Assembly: GCA_015057505.1 (NCBI GenBank)
Contig: SVEG01000010.1
Location: forward strand, 1 to 64,000
Direction of reading: 5' to 3'
DNA: 64,000 nucleotides
Source of the DNA: Lachnospiraceae bacterium
GTDB taxonomy: Bacteria > Bacillota > Clostridia > Lachnospirales > Lachnospiraceae
Of the stretch, positions 36,094 through 43,362 are shown piece by piece. The notes beneath the pieces are model-generated. The model made no database searches. It saw nothing but the letters and a program-made list of their open reading frames with translations, and was not told the DNA's origin. Position 1 is the stretch's first letter; every line of letters begins with the position of its first letter. The translations under genes were made by a program, and so were the position numbers.

Positions 36094-36110
36094 AATTTAC
36101 ACATATTAAA

Positions 36111-36794
36111 TTATCTGTTCAAAATCAACTTTGTAAGCTCAACGGGCTCAACAATCTTGTCGCCCTTGTAAACACGCATATTACCTGAAGCGATTTCATC
36201 GATAAGGATTACTTCGTTATTGTTGTAACCGAACTCAAATTTGATATCCCAAAGGTCAAGACCGATTGACTTCAAATCGTCAGCAACAATCTTTGTAATC
36301 TTTAATGTCTGCTCCTTCATGCTCTCGAACATCTCAGGTGTCATGATTCCGAGTGCTGCAAGACCTTCTCCTGTTACAAGCGGATCACCGAGAGCATCAT
36401 TCTTGAATGTACACTCTACATAGCCACCCTCTAACTTAGTTCCGTTCTCAATGTACTCGCCGTATCTGCGGATAAAGCTACCTGTAGCAACGAGACGGCA
36501 GATAACCTCAAGACCATGACCAAACACAGTTGCAGGAAGTACTTCCATAGTTGCATCTTCAACGTTAGCGCCTACATAATGAGTCTTGATTCCGGCTTTC
36601 TTCAAAAGCTCGAAATAGTGAATAGATGTCTGTAAATTAGCTTTACCGATACCTTCGATTGTCAAACCAACGCTGTTCTCGCCCGGATCGAATACGCCGT
36701 CTTTTCCTGTACAGTCATCTTTGAATTTCAACATTACGTTGCCATTCTCAAGTTCAAATACGTCCTTTGTTTTTCCTTCATAAATCTTCTTCAT
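36111..36794 (-). CDS. purC: Phosphoribosylaminoimidazole-succinocarboxamide synthase
   Basis: 227 residues, the family length. SAICAR synthase for step 8 of purine synthesis. It begins [18 protein letters not shown] (ATP-binding loop) and has the [17 protein letters not shown] and [13 protein letters not shown] motifs. AAGGAGC precedes the ATG. It stands alone with its own terminator, away from other pur genes in this window. Confidence 0.97.
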   Translation of the reverse strand: MKKIYEGKTKDVFELENGNVMLKFKDDCTGKDGVFDPGENSVGLTIEGIGKANLQTSIHYFELLKKAGIKTHYVGANVEDATMEVLPATVFGHGLEVICRLVATGSFIRRYGEYIENGTKLEGGYVECTFKNDALGDPLVTGEGLAALGIMTPEMFESMKEQTLKITKIVADDLKSIGLDLWDIKFEFGYNNNEVILIDEIASGNMRVYKGDKIVEPVELTKLILNR

Positions 36795-36825
36795 AGTTAG
36801 CTCCTTCGCTCTACAAGTGTATTTT

Positions 36826-36870
36826 ATCTAAAAAAGTTTGCTCTGCAAACCTTTTGGAAACGTTGTTTCC
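36826..36870 (-). terminator. Two tandem hairpins in the purC leader; second looks like a terminator
   Basis: On the minus strand GGAAAC/GTTTCC (36870-36856) is followed by GTTTGC-AGA-GCAAAC (36850-36836) and then a run of T. This lies 31 bases upstream of the purC start, so it may attenuate purC or end an upstream transcript. I do not see a purine or other known riboswitch consensus. Confidence 0.45.
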
Positions 36871-36945
36871 TTTTTGATAGAAAATAATATATCACACTTT
36901 TTTTTAGATGTATACTTTTTTTTTTACATTTTTGAAAAATTTTTA

Positions 36946-37392
36946 TTATCCCATAAGGCCCAGTTCTTCCGCGTTTTTTGACTTTATTTTAACGGTTATC
37001 TCGCAGTCTGCCACAAACACATAATTCACATCCAGACCGTATTTTATGGTTACGGTTACCTCGTCTTCCTTCTCTGCAATATTAACTTGCTTGGTGTTAG
37101 TCTCAATCATCAGGTTGCCGAAAGGCATCTCATAATATGTCGAGTTTTTCTTCCTCTCCTCGAAAACCATGTGCGTATTGATTACACCCTTCTTTATCAT
37201 CTCAAATTTCTCGTCATTGAAAATAATTGTGTTCTTCGCAGGTTCGTTGTAGCCTTCTACGATTTCATCATACAAAACATAATGCTTGCCGTTTTTTAGA
37301 TAATAAAGGCCGTTCGTGATAAACTCAACCGAGTCATTGTCGTCATCCACAAACTGAAGACCTTTTATTGCGATAATTACTTCTTTGGTCAT
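36946..37392 (-). CDS. DUF1934 (YwiB-like) beta-barrel protein
   Basis: 148 residues, soluble. Conserved segments: SVEFITNGLYYLKNGKHYVLYDE, the HMVFEERKKNSTYYEMPFGNLMIETNT stretch, and a C-terminal VTVTIKYGLDV. The family forms a calycin-like barrel and is common beside cell-wall or arginine-tRNA genes in Bacillota; the function is unknown. It begins one base after the murI stop, so it belongs to the ddl-murI operon. Confidence 0.85.
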   Translation of the reverse strand: MTKEVIIAIKGLQFVDDDNDSVEFITNGLYYLKNGKHYVLYDEIVEGYNEPAKNTIIFNDEKFEMIKKGVINTHMVFEERKKNSTYYEMPFGNLMIETNTKQVNIAEKEDEVTVTIKYGLDVNYVFVADCEITVKIKSKNAEELGLMG

Positions 37393-37393
37393 T

Positions 37394-38227
37394 TTAATAT
37401 TCCTCTATATTAATCTGAAGCGCATTCTCCACCGGGAACGGGAAACGATTCTTTGCAAACTGATAAAGCTTCTGCACTTCGTCGCTCACACTGAAAATGT
37501 ACTGCTTTTCCTTATCGTGCGGCGACTCCTCACTTGCAATTCCCTGCTCTTTAAGGAGATTCCCGAGCGCTCTCGCCGTCTCATATGCGGGATTAACAAG
37601 TCTTACTCTGTCCCCCATAACTTTACCGATAGTCTCTCTAAGGAAAGGATAATGTGTACAACCGAGTATCAAAGTGTCAACATCCTTCTCCTTCATTATA
37701 TCAAGATAATGTCCCGCAATCGTATCCACTACGGGTGTATCAAGGAAAAGTCCTTCCTCTACGAGAGGTACAAAAAGCGGACATGCCTTCTCCGTAACCT
37801 CAAAGGAAGAATTCTGTTCTTTTATAAGTCTTGTATGTATATGGCTGTTAATAGTACCTTCCGTTCCGATGATACCTATCTTACCATTCTTCGTGGAAGC
37901 TGCGGCAACCATAGCACCGGGCTCTATAACGCCGATAATCGGAATATCAAGCTCCTTCTGAATCTCCGGAAGTGCAAGCGCGCTTGCCGTATTACATGCA
38001 ACTACAATCGCCTTAACATTCCAGGTCTTAAGATATCTGATTATCTGTCTTGAAAACCTGATTACCGTGTCTTTTGATTTACTGCCATAAGGGACACGTG
38101 CCGTGTCCCCGAAATATACCATTCTTTCATTTGGAAGCTGCCTCATGATTTCTGCTGCAACCGTAAGTCCGCCAACACCCGAGTCAAATACTCCGATAGG
38201 TGCCTGCGCTCTGCCGATATCCTGCAT
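37394..38227 (-). CDS. murI: Glutamate racemase
   Basis: 277 residues. It makes D-glutamate for peptidoglycan. Both catalytic cysteines are present, in VVACNTASA (about 82-90) and LGCTHYPF (about 195-202), and the IGVFDSGVGGLTV start is standard. I choose the ATG at 38227 with AGGAGG upstream; an extended frame to 38269 overlaps ddl. Preceded by ddl and followed by DUF1934. Confidence 0.96.
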   Translation of the reverse strand: MQDIGRAQAPIGVFDSGVGGLTVAAEIMRQLPNERMVYFGDTARVPYGSKSKDTVIRFSRQIIRYLKTWNVKAIVVACNTASALALPEIQKELDIPIIGVIEPGAMVAAASTKNGKIGIIGTEGTINSHIHTRLIKEQNSSFEVTEKACPLFVPLVEEGLFLDTPVVDTIAGHYLDIMKEKDVDTLILGCTHYPFLRETIGKVMGDRVRLVNPAYETARALGNLLKEQGIASEESPHDKEKQYIFSVSDEVQKLYQFAKNRFPFPVENALQINIEEY

Positions 38228-38246
38228 GGAACCTTCGTCCTCCTGC

Positions 38247-39302
38247 CTAGTTGTTTCTTGTAAATGCACTCTGAATAAGTCTTGCTACGAGCTGCTCCTT
38301 ACCGATTCCCTTGGCTTCCCAAAGCATCGGATACATGCTGATTGCCGTAAATCCGGGAATTGTGTTTATCTCGTTAAATACTACTTCGTTAGTGTCCTTT
38401 GTGAGGAAAAAGTCAACTCTTGACAAACCGTAACAGTCAAGCACTTTGAAAATAGCCAAAGCTTTTTTTCTAATCTCCTCTTCTTTGCCCTCTGGAAGCT
38501 CGGGCGCAATATCCGTCTTAGACTCTGCGTTGTGATACTTTGCTTCATAGTCATAAAAATCTGCCGCCGCAAGCACCTCACCTACGCCGGAAGCCTTACA
38601 TTCTTCTCCGCCAAGCACCGCACATTCAAGCTCACGACCGATAATAGTCTCCTCAACAAGAATCTTACGGTCATGCTCTGCAGCAAGCTTAAGTGCCGCT
38701 TCAAGCTCTGCCCTGTCTGCTGCCTTGGAAACACCCTGTGAAGAGCCTGCATTACAAGGCTTTACAAATACCGGATATGTAAGCTTCGCTTCAACCTTCG
38801 CTACCGCTGCATCCATATCCTTAAGCTCCGACTTCATCACTGCCACAAAATCAGCCTGTCTGATACCGAGCGTATCAACAAGCAACTTGGTATATAATTT
38901 ATCCATCGTAACCGCTGATGAAAGTACACCGCAACCCACATAAGGAATCTTTGCAAGTTCCAGAATTCCCTGAACAGTTCCATCCTCGCCGTAAAGACCG
39001 TGGAGCACCGGAAATACCACGTCTACCACAATGCTCTGCGCATTGTCGTTACGAATAATCCACACACACTTGTCCTGTGCATCGGGCGACAATACAACCT
39101 TAGTCTTGCTGTCTCTCCACTGGCCGCTCGCGATTGAATCTAAAGAATCTGCAAGTAACCAGCTTCCTTCCTTTGTAATACCTACAAGAATTACCTCATA
39201 AAGAGATTTATCAATATTTGAAACTACTGTCTGAACAGACACACAGGACACATCATGCTCTGAGGATTGTCCGCCAAACAGTACTGCTATAGTCTTTTTC
39301 AT
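38247..39302 (-). CDS. ddl: D-alanine--D-alanine ligase
   Basis: 351 residues. Forms the D-Ala-D-Ala dipeptide for peptidoglycan. Start MKKTIAVLFGGQSSEHDVSC, ATP-grasp motifs VFVKPCNAGSSQGVSKA and EINTIPGF are intact. The family length is 300-370. GGAAGGAG fixes the ATG at 39302 over the longer frame. First gene of the ddl-murI-DUF1934 operon; divergent from spoIIR. Confidence 0.96.
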   Translation of the reverse strand: MKKTIAVLFGGQSSEHDVSCVSVQTVVSNIDKSLYEVILVGITKEGSWLLADSLDSIASGQWRDSKTKVVLSPDAQDKCVWIIRNDNAQSIVVDVVFPVLHGLYGEDGTVQGILELAKIPYVGCGVLSSAVTMDKLYTKLLVDTLGIRQADFVAVMKSELKDMDAAVAKVEAKLTYPVFVKPCNAGSSQGVSKAADRAELEAALKLAAEHDRKILVEETIIGRELECAVLGGEECKASGVGEVLAAADFYDYEAKYHNAESKTDIAPELPEGKEEEIRKKALAIFKVLDCYGLSRVDFFLTKDTNEVVFNEINTIPGFTAISMYPMLWEAKGIGKEQLVARLIQSAFTRNN

Positions 39303-39444
39303 AAAAATTACTCCTTCCACGTCTTCCTAAACTGTCACAAAAATTATCTCTACTACTATATATATGCATGTACACATACACTTAATACATTTTATCGTTA
39401 TTTTGTATATAATTCAATACTTTTTAAAGAAATCTTGCCCGATT

Positions 39445-39474
39445 GTATATCCCTTAAATATCTGTGCAATACTT
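39445..39474 (+). promoter_or_regulatory. Predicted SigF (forespore) promoter of spoIIR
   Basis: GTATA (39445-39449), 15-base spacer, TGCAATACTT (39465-39474). This matches the Bacillus SigF pattern GYATA-N15-GGNNANANTN except for the first G of the -10 element. It is 33 bases before the ATG. Confidence 0.5.
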
Positions 39475-39506
39475 TGAAAAAGATTACATACAGATTGGAG
39501 ATTACC

Positions 39507-40151
39507 ATGAAAAACAACAAAAAAAGCAAACTCAAACTTCTTACCCTGGGAATCATCTCGCTGACCATTATCCTCTTCCTTGGCCGGGACAAAATAACTG
39601 ATAACGAAACTTCTGTCGCAGACATCCAAAAAGGAATTGCCGAAAGCATTGTACGATTCCATGTAGTGAGTGCCGGTGATTCAGAATATGAACAGTCCAT
39701 AAAGCTTCTCGTAAAAAACACCGTCCTTGAATTTCTCTCCGAAAAGCTTGCCGATGTAACTTCAAAAGAAGAAACCTTATCGGTTCTTGAAGAGTTGAAA
39801 CCGGAAATAACAAAACTTGCCGCAGAAGTTCTTCGTAAAAATAATTGCAACACAAGCGTTACCACCAATATTGAAGACGACTTTTTCCCGGTAAAAACCT
39901 ACGGTGACTTAACACTCCCCGCAGGCGAATACACCGCTCTTAAAATAGTTCTCGGTAAAGGAGACGGCACCAACTGGTGGTGCGTTCTGTATCCTCGCCT
40001 GTGTTTTGTAGATGCAACCTACGGCGTTGTTCCCGACGAATCAAAGAACACATTTAAAACAATCCTTGCAGAAGACGAATACAACTTAATTTTTAGTGAA
40101 AAAGTCGTTTTCCGTTTTAAAATACTTAAATTCCTGAACAAATTTTTCTAG
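39507..40151 (+). CDS. spoIIR: Stage II sporulation protein R
   Basis: 214 residues, with one membrane helix or signal (about 9-26) and the SpoIIR domain: IVRFHVVSAGDSEYEQSIKLLVK, FFPVKTYGDLTLPAGEY, and NWWCVLYPRLCFVD. It is made in the forespore and activates pro-SigE processing by SpoIIGA in the mother cell. TTGGAG precedes the ATG at 39507. Its presence indicates a spore former or a recent descendant of one. Confidence 0.95.
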   Translation: MKNNKKSKLKLLTLGIISLTIILFLGRDKITDNETSVADIQKGIAESIVRFHVVSAGDSEYEQSIKLLVKNTVLEFLSEKLADVTSKEETLSVLEELKPEITKLAAEVLRKNNCNTSVTTNIEDDFFPVKTYGDLTLPAGEYTALKIVLGKGDGTNWWCVLYPRLCFVDATYGVVPDESKNTFKTILAEDEYNLIFSEKVVFRFKILKFLNKFF

Positions 40152-40153
40152 GA

Positions 40154-40813
40154 TTATTTAAAAATATCATTAACTATTTTGTTATATACCGCTTCACCAA
40201 GCAATACGTGATTCTGCGAATTCATATGAATACCATCAAGTTCAGAGGCCTTGGCATAATCCTCCGCTTTAAGATAATGTACGTTATATTTTCTTGCCAC
40301 CGCCTCAATGATGGGTGCAAGTTTTTTAGACTTTTCAACAGACTGTGCGCCCATTATTTCATTAAAAAACTCATGCTTTGTAACGGACGGATCAACTGCA
40401 ATCGGTGAAATGAGTAAAATCTGCGGTGTCTCAAGCTCTCGAAGTCTCGAAACCTCTTCTATCGCTTCAATATACTTACCAAGCATCTCGCCCGTATATT
40501 CCGGTTGTAAATCAAACGGTATCTGTAAATCATTAGTTCCGAGCATTATAATTACAAGTTCAAGCGGTACATGACTTCTGATACACGGAAGAAAATACTC
40601 ATATCCGTCCCACCCCCTGTTCTCAGGAAGATTAAGTACGCCATCGCCTGCCGTTCTTCTTCCGCATAATCCTTCTTCTATTACAGAGTATTCTGCACCC
40701 AGTTTCTGTTGCAAAACCTGTCCCCATCTATATTCATCAGAAACTCTTCTTGCGCCGTTTTCAGGGTCATGTCCCCATGTATTGGAATCACCGTAACATA
40801 ATATTCTCTTCAT
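40154..40813 (-). CDS. SGNH/GDSL-type esterase
   Basis: 219 residues, no signal peptide. The SGNH blocks are present: GDSNTWG (about 7-13, nucleophile Ser), block II Gly in EEGLCGRRT, GTNDLQ (block III) and DGIHMNSQNH (block V, Asp-His). A cytoplasmic acyl esterase or carbohydrate deacetylase is likely; substrate unknown. I choose the ATG at 40813 because the first (40822) touches the ribosome binding site. It partly overlaps the end of ispE and is translated after it. Confidence 0.88.
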   Translation of the reverse strand: MKRILCYGDSNTWGHDPENGARRVSDEYRWGQVLQQKLGAEYSVIEEGLCGRRTAGDGVLNLPENRGWDGYEYFLPCIRSHVPLELVIIMLGTNDLQIPFDLQPEYTGEMLGKYIEAIEEVSRLRELETPQILLISPIAVDPSVTKHEFFNEIMGAQSVEKSKKLAPIIEAVARKYNVHYLKAEDYAKASELDGIHMNSQNHVLLGEAVYNKIVNDIFK

Positions 40814-40814
40814 T

Positions 40815-41690
40815 TTATTCATCTCCGTTATTCATCATCTGTGTGATATACAATTGCTTTGCAAGTTGCCTATCCTGAATTTCCTTAAAAGCTTTCTCTG
40901 CATCCGCTTTATCTTCAAACAACCCAAATACCGTAGGACCACTTCCGCTCATAAGCGAACGCAGTGCTCCGGCGTCTGCCATAATCTTCTTAAGCTCCGT
41001 TATCTGCGGATACTCCGTCTCCGTAACCGTCTCGAGAACGTTACCCATGTACCCTGCCATGTTCTTCAAATCTCCTGCCGTAAGAGCCTCTATAAGTTTA
41101 TCGATATCCGGATGCTCCTTAAGCTCATTGGCTTTAAGATTTCCGTATACCCACTTGGTCGAAACTGAAAACGGCGGTTTGGCAATAAGTATATTGCAGT
41201 TTGGTGCCGCAGGAAGTCGTGTAAGTTTCTCTCCTATACCCTCTGCAAGCGCAGTTCCGCGCATAATGCAAAAAGGGACATCCGCACCTATTTTTACTCC
41301 AAGTTTCATAAGTTCCTCTAATGACAGTCCAAGCTCGTATAACTTATTCATTCCATACAACACAGCCGCCGCATCAGAGCTTCCGCCCGCCATGCCAGCC
41401 GCCACAGGAATATATTTGTTAAGATTAATCTCAACACCGCCCGCAAGCTTATATTCATCCATAAAAAGTCTCGCTGCTTTATATACAAGATTATCCTGAT
41501 TAGTCGGCAAATACTTCAAATTAGTCTGTACAAAAATCCCCGGCTTCCTGACCTTTACAAGCTCAACCTTATCAAACATATCTATTGTCTGCATTACCAT
41601 CTTGACCTCATGATAACCGTCTTCTCTCTTTCTAAGAACGTCCAGACCAAGATTAATTTTTGCATATGCTTTTAACCTTATTACTCTCAT
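40815..41690 (-). CDS. ispE: 4-diphosphocytidyl-2-C-methyl-D-erythritol kinase
   Basis: 291 residues. GHMP kinase of the non-mevalonate (MEP) isoprenoid pathway. N-terminal KAYAKINLGLDVLRKREDGYHEV, ATP-binding PVAAGMAGGSSDAAAVL (about 92-108), and SGSGPTVFGLF near the C-terminus. The start region is ATGAGAGTAATAAGG; no strong ribosome binding site other than GGAGAAA. First of a two-gene unit with the SGNH hydrolase. Confidence 0.96.
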   Translation of the reverse strand: MRVIRLKAYAKINLGLDVLRKREDGYHEVKMVMQTIDMFDKVELVKVRKPGIFVQTNLKYLPTNQDNLVYKAARLFMDEYKLAGGVEINLNKYIPVAAGMAGGSSDAAAVLYGMNKLYELGLSLEELMKLGVKIGADVPFCIMRGTALAEGIGEKLTRLPAAPNCNILIAKPPFSVSTKWVYGNLKANELKEHPDIDKLIEALTAGDLKNMAGYMGNVLETVTETEYPQITELKKIMADAGALRSLMSGSGPTVFGLFEDKADAEKAFKEIQDRQLAKQLYITQMMNNGDE

Positions 41691-41791
41691 TATAATTTCT
41701 CCAAATCATAAAAAATCATAGCTTCTATTATTATAAACCACGTTAGAAGTATGAGCAACAAGATTAATTTGAAATTTTTTCTAAAAGGGGT

Positions 41792-41818
41792 TAAGTTTTT
41801 GTTTTGACATGCCGATAA
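41792..41818 (+). promoter_or_regulatory. Predicted SigD/FliA (sigma-28) promoter
   Basis: TAAG, 15-base spacer, GCCGATAA; the consensus is TAAA-N15-GCCGATAT. It lies 69 bases before the ATG of the next gene and suggests expression with flagella. Confidence 0.6.
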
Positions 41819-41886
41819 AACGGATGAACGGATTAGAATCTTTTTTTGTAACTATAAATCAGCACTATACCAAGGAGGGTATTTTT

Positions 41887-42495
41887 ATGAATGTAAACGG
41901 AATTATTGCAACAACTAACGTAACTGCCACTACAGAGACAAAATATGCCGCTGCTTCCAAGAGCACTAAAGTTACCGCTGAACTCGGCAATAACATTTTA
42001 AATGCTTCTATCGAAGAAAATGCAGCTGTATACGAGGCATCCTCTAAGACTGAGAAAAAGACATATGTCAAGGACACTGACACAATTGCCAAGATGAAAG
42101 CCGAAGCTGAGGAGAAAACTGCCCAGTTCCGCGAATTGGTACAGAAGTTAATTTCACAGCAGGCTTCAACTTCAGAGATTGCAGATGCTATCTGGCAGAA
42201 ATTTGCTAATGGTGAATTTACCGCAACTGAGGAGATAATCGCTCAGGCTAAGGAAGACATCTCAGAAGACGGATACTGGGGCGTTGAGCAGACATCCCAG
42301 CGTATATTTGATTTTGCAAAAGCATTATCAGGCGGAGATCCCGAGAAAATGGACGAAATGCTTGAAGCATTTAAGAAAGGCTACGACCAGGCAACCAAGG
42401 CTTGGGGCAAAGAACTTCCTGATATTTCATCAAAGACTTATGATGCTGTCATGAAGAAGTTTGATGATTATAAGAATGAATTCACTGAAGAATAA
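41887..42495 (+). CDS. Unknown protein, predicted motility-linked
   Basis: 202 residues, soluble. The N-terminal 50 residues are Ala/Thr-rich and low in complexity, resembling the unstructured starts of exported flagellar or secreted proteins. The C-terminal half is helical, with conserved-looking stretches EDGYWGVEQTSQRIFDFAKA and SSKTYDAVMKKFDDYKN. AAGGAGG precedes the ATG at 41887. The SigD-like promoter suggests a motility role. I do not recognise the family. Confidence 0.85.
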   Translation: MNVNGIIATTNVTATTETKYAAASKSTKVTAELGNNILNASIEENAAVYEASSKTEKKTYVKDTDTIAKMKAEAEEKTAQFRELVQKLISQQASTSEIADAIWQKFANGEFTATEEIIAQAKEDISEDGYWGVEQTSQRIFDFAKALSGGDPEKMDEMLEAFKKGYDQATKAWGKELPDISSKTYDAVMKKFDDYKNEFTEE

Positions 42496-42536
42496 CAAAT
42501 TTTTCCTTGACAAAGCTCCAAAAGAATATTATAGTA

Positions 42537-42552
42537 ATTAGCAACTGCTAAC
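42537..42552. promoter_or_regulatory. Palindromic operator box 1 (near match)
   Basis: ATTAGCAACTGCTAAC, matching GTTAGCANNTGCTAAC in 15 of 16 positions. It overlaps a terminator hairpin, so part of the match may be due to the stem. Confidence 0.5.
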
Positions 42553-42576
42553 CGATTTAGCGGTTGCTTTTTTGCA
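42541..42576 (+). terminator. Intrinsic terminator of the gene at 41887
   Basis: GCAAC-T-GCTAA pairs with TTTAGC-G-GTTGC and is followed by TTTTTTG. Confidence 0.75.
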
Positions 42577-42581
42577 TTTGA

Positions 42582-42597
42582 GTTAGCATTTGCTAAC
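42582..42597. promoter_or_regulatory. Palindromic operator box 2 (perfect)
   Basis: GTTAGCATTTGCTAAC, perfect palindrome, 64 bases before the ABC transporter ATPase gene. The same motif occurs before the flavodoxin gene. Confidence 0.65.
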
Positions 42598-42604
42598 CAA
42601 TGAC

Positions 42605-42633
42605 AAAAGTGATGATTTTCTATGTCACCACTT
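42605..42633. repeat. Inverted repeat in the transporter leader
   Basis: AAAGTGATGA and TCACCACTTT with one mismatch and a short loop, just upstream of the ribosome binding site region of the ABC ATPase gene; possible leader hairpin. Confidence 0.35.
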
Positions 42634-42660
42634 TAATAACAAGTAAAGGAGACTAAAATT

Positions 42661-43362
42661 ATGAAAATCGTAGAATTCGAGAACGTCACTCGAATTTACA
42701 CAAGCGGCGACCATGAACTTCGTGCCCTTGACAATGTAAACATGACTCTTGACGAAGGCAAATTCGTCGTAATTCTCGGCCCCAGCGGTGCCGGAAAAAG
42801 TACACTGCTTAATATGCTTGGAGGTCTTGACAGTCCCACAAGCGGTAAAATAACGGTAAACGGTAAGGATATTTCCACACTTTCAAGCAATGAGCTTGCC
42901 GACTACAGAGCAAAAACCGTAGGTTTTGTTTTTCAGTTCTATAATTTAATTCCTACACTCACGGTTTACGAAAATGTAGCCTTGGTAAATGAAATCGCAT
43001 CCGATGCGCTTGATGCCAAAAAGATACTCGCGGAAGTCGGTCTTGATGACCATCTTAAAAATTTCCCGTCCGAGCTTTCGGGCGGCGAACAGCAGCGTGT
43101 ATCCATTGCCCGTGCCATTGCTAAAAATCCGAAGATTTTGCTCTGCGATGAGCCTACAGGAGCTCTCGATTCAGAAACAGGTGTAATAGTGCTTAAGCTT
43201 TTGCTTTCCATGGCAAGAAACTATGGCAAAACCATCGTAATTGTTACTCATAACCAGAATATTGCAAAAATGGCAGACGTGGTAATCCGCGTTAAAAACG
43301 GAAAAATCAAATCCTACGAAGAACAGGATAATCCCATGAGCGCCGATGAAGTGGAGTGGTGA
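42661..43362 (+). CDS. ABC transporter ATP-binding protein (MacB/LolD type)
   Basis: 233 residues. Walker [10 protein letters not shown] (about 39-47), signature LSGGEQQR, Walker [14 protein letters not shown]-loop VTHN. This is the MacB/LolD/FtsE class that works with FtsX-like permeases, as in the next gene, whose start overlaps its stop. AAAGGAG precedes the ATG. Under two palindromic operator boxes. Confidence 0.93.
   Translation: MKIVEFENVTRIYTSGDHELRALDNVNMTLDEGKFVVILGPSGAGKSTLLNMLGGLDSPTSGKITVNGKDISTLSSNELADYRAKTVGFVFQFYNLIPTLTVYENVALVNEIASDALDAKKILAEVGLDDHLKNFPSELSGGEQQRVSIARAIAKNPKILLCDEPTGALDSETGVIVLKLLLSMARNYGKTIVIVTHNQNIAKMADVVIRVKNGKIKSYEEQDNPMSADEVEW

Noticed and set aside
36795-36945. 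Purine riboswitch before purC
   Set aside because: I find no purine aptamer pattern, only two short hairpins.
37385-38053. 222-residue open frame on the plus strand
   Set aside because: It lies wholly over murI, which has both catalytic cysteines; the translated frame is low-quality and has no good ribosome binding site.
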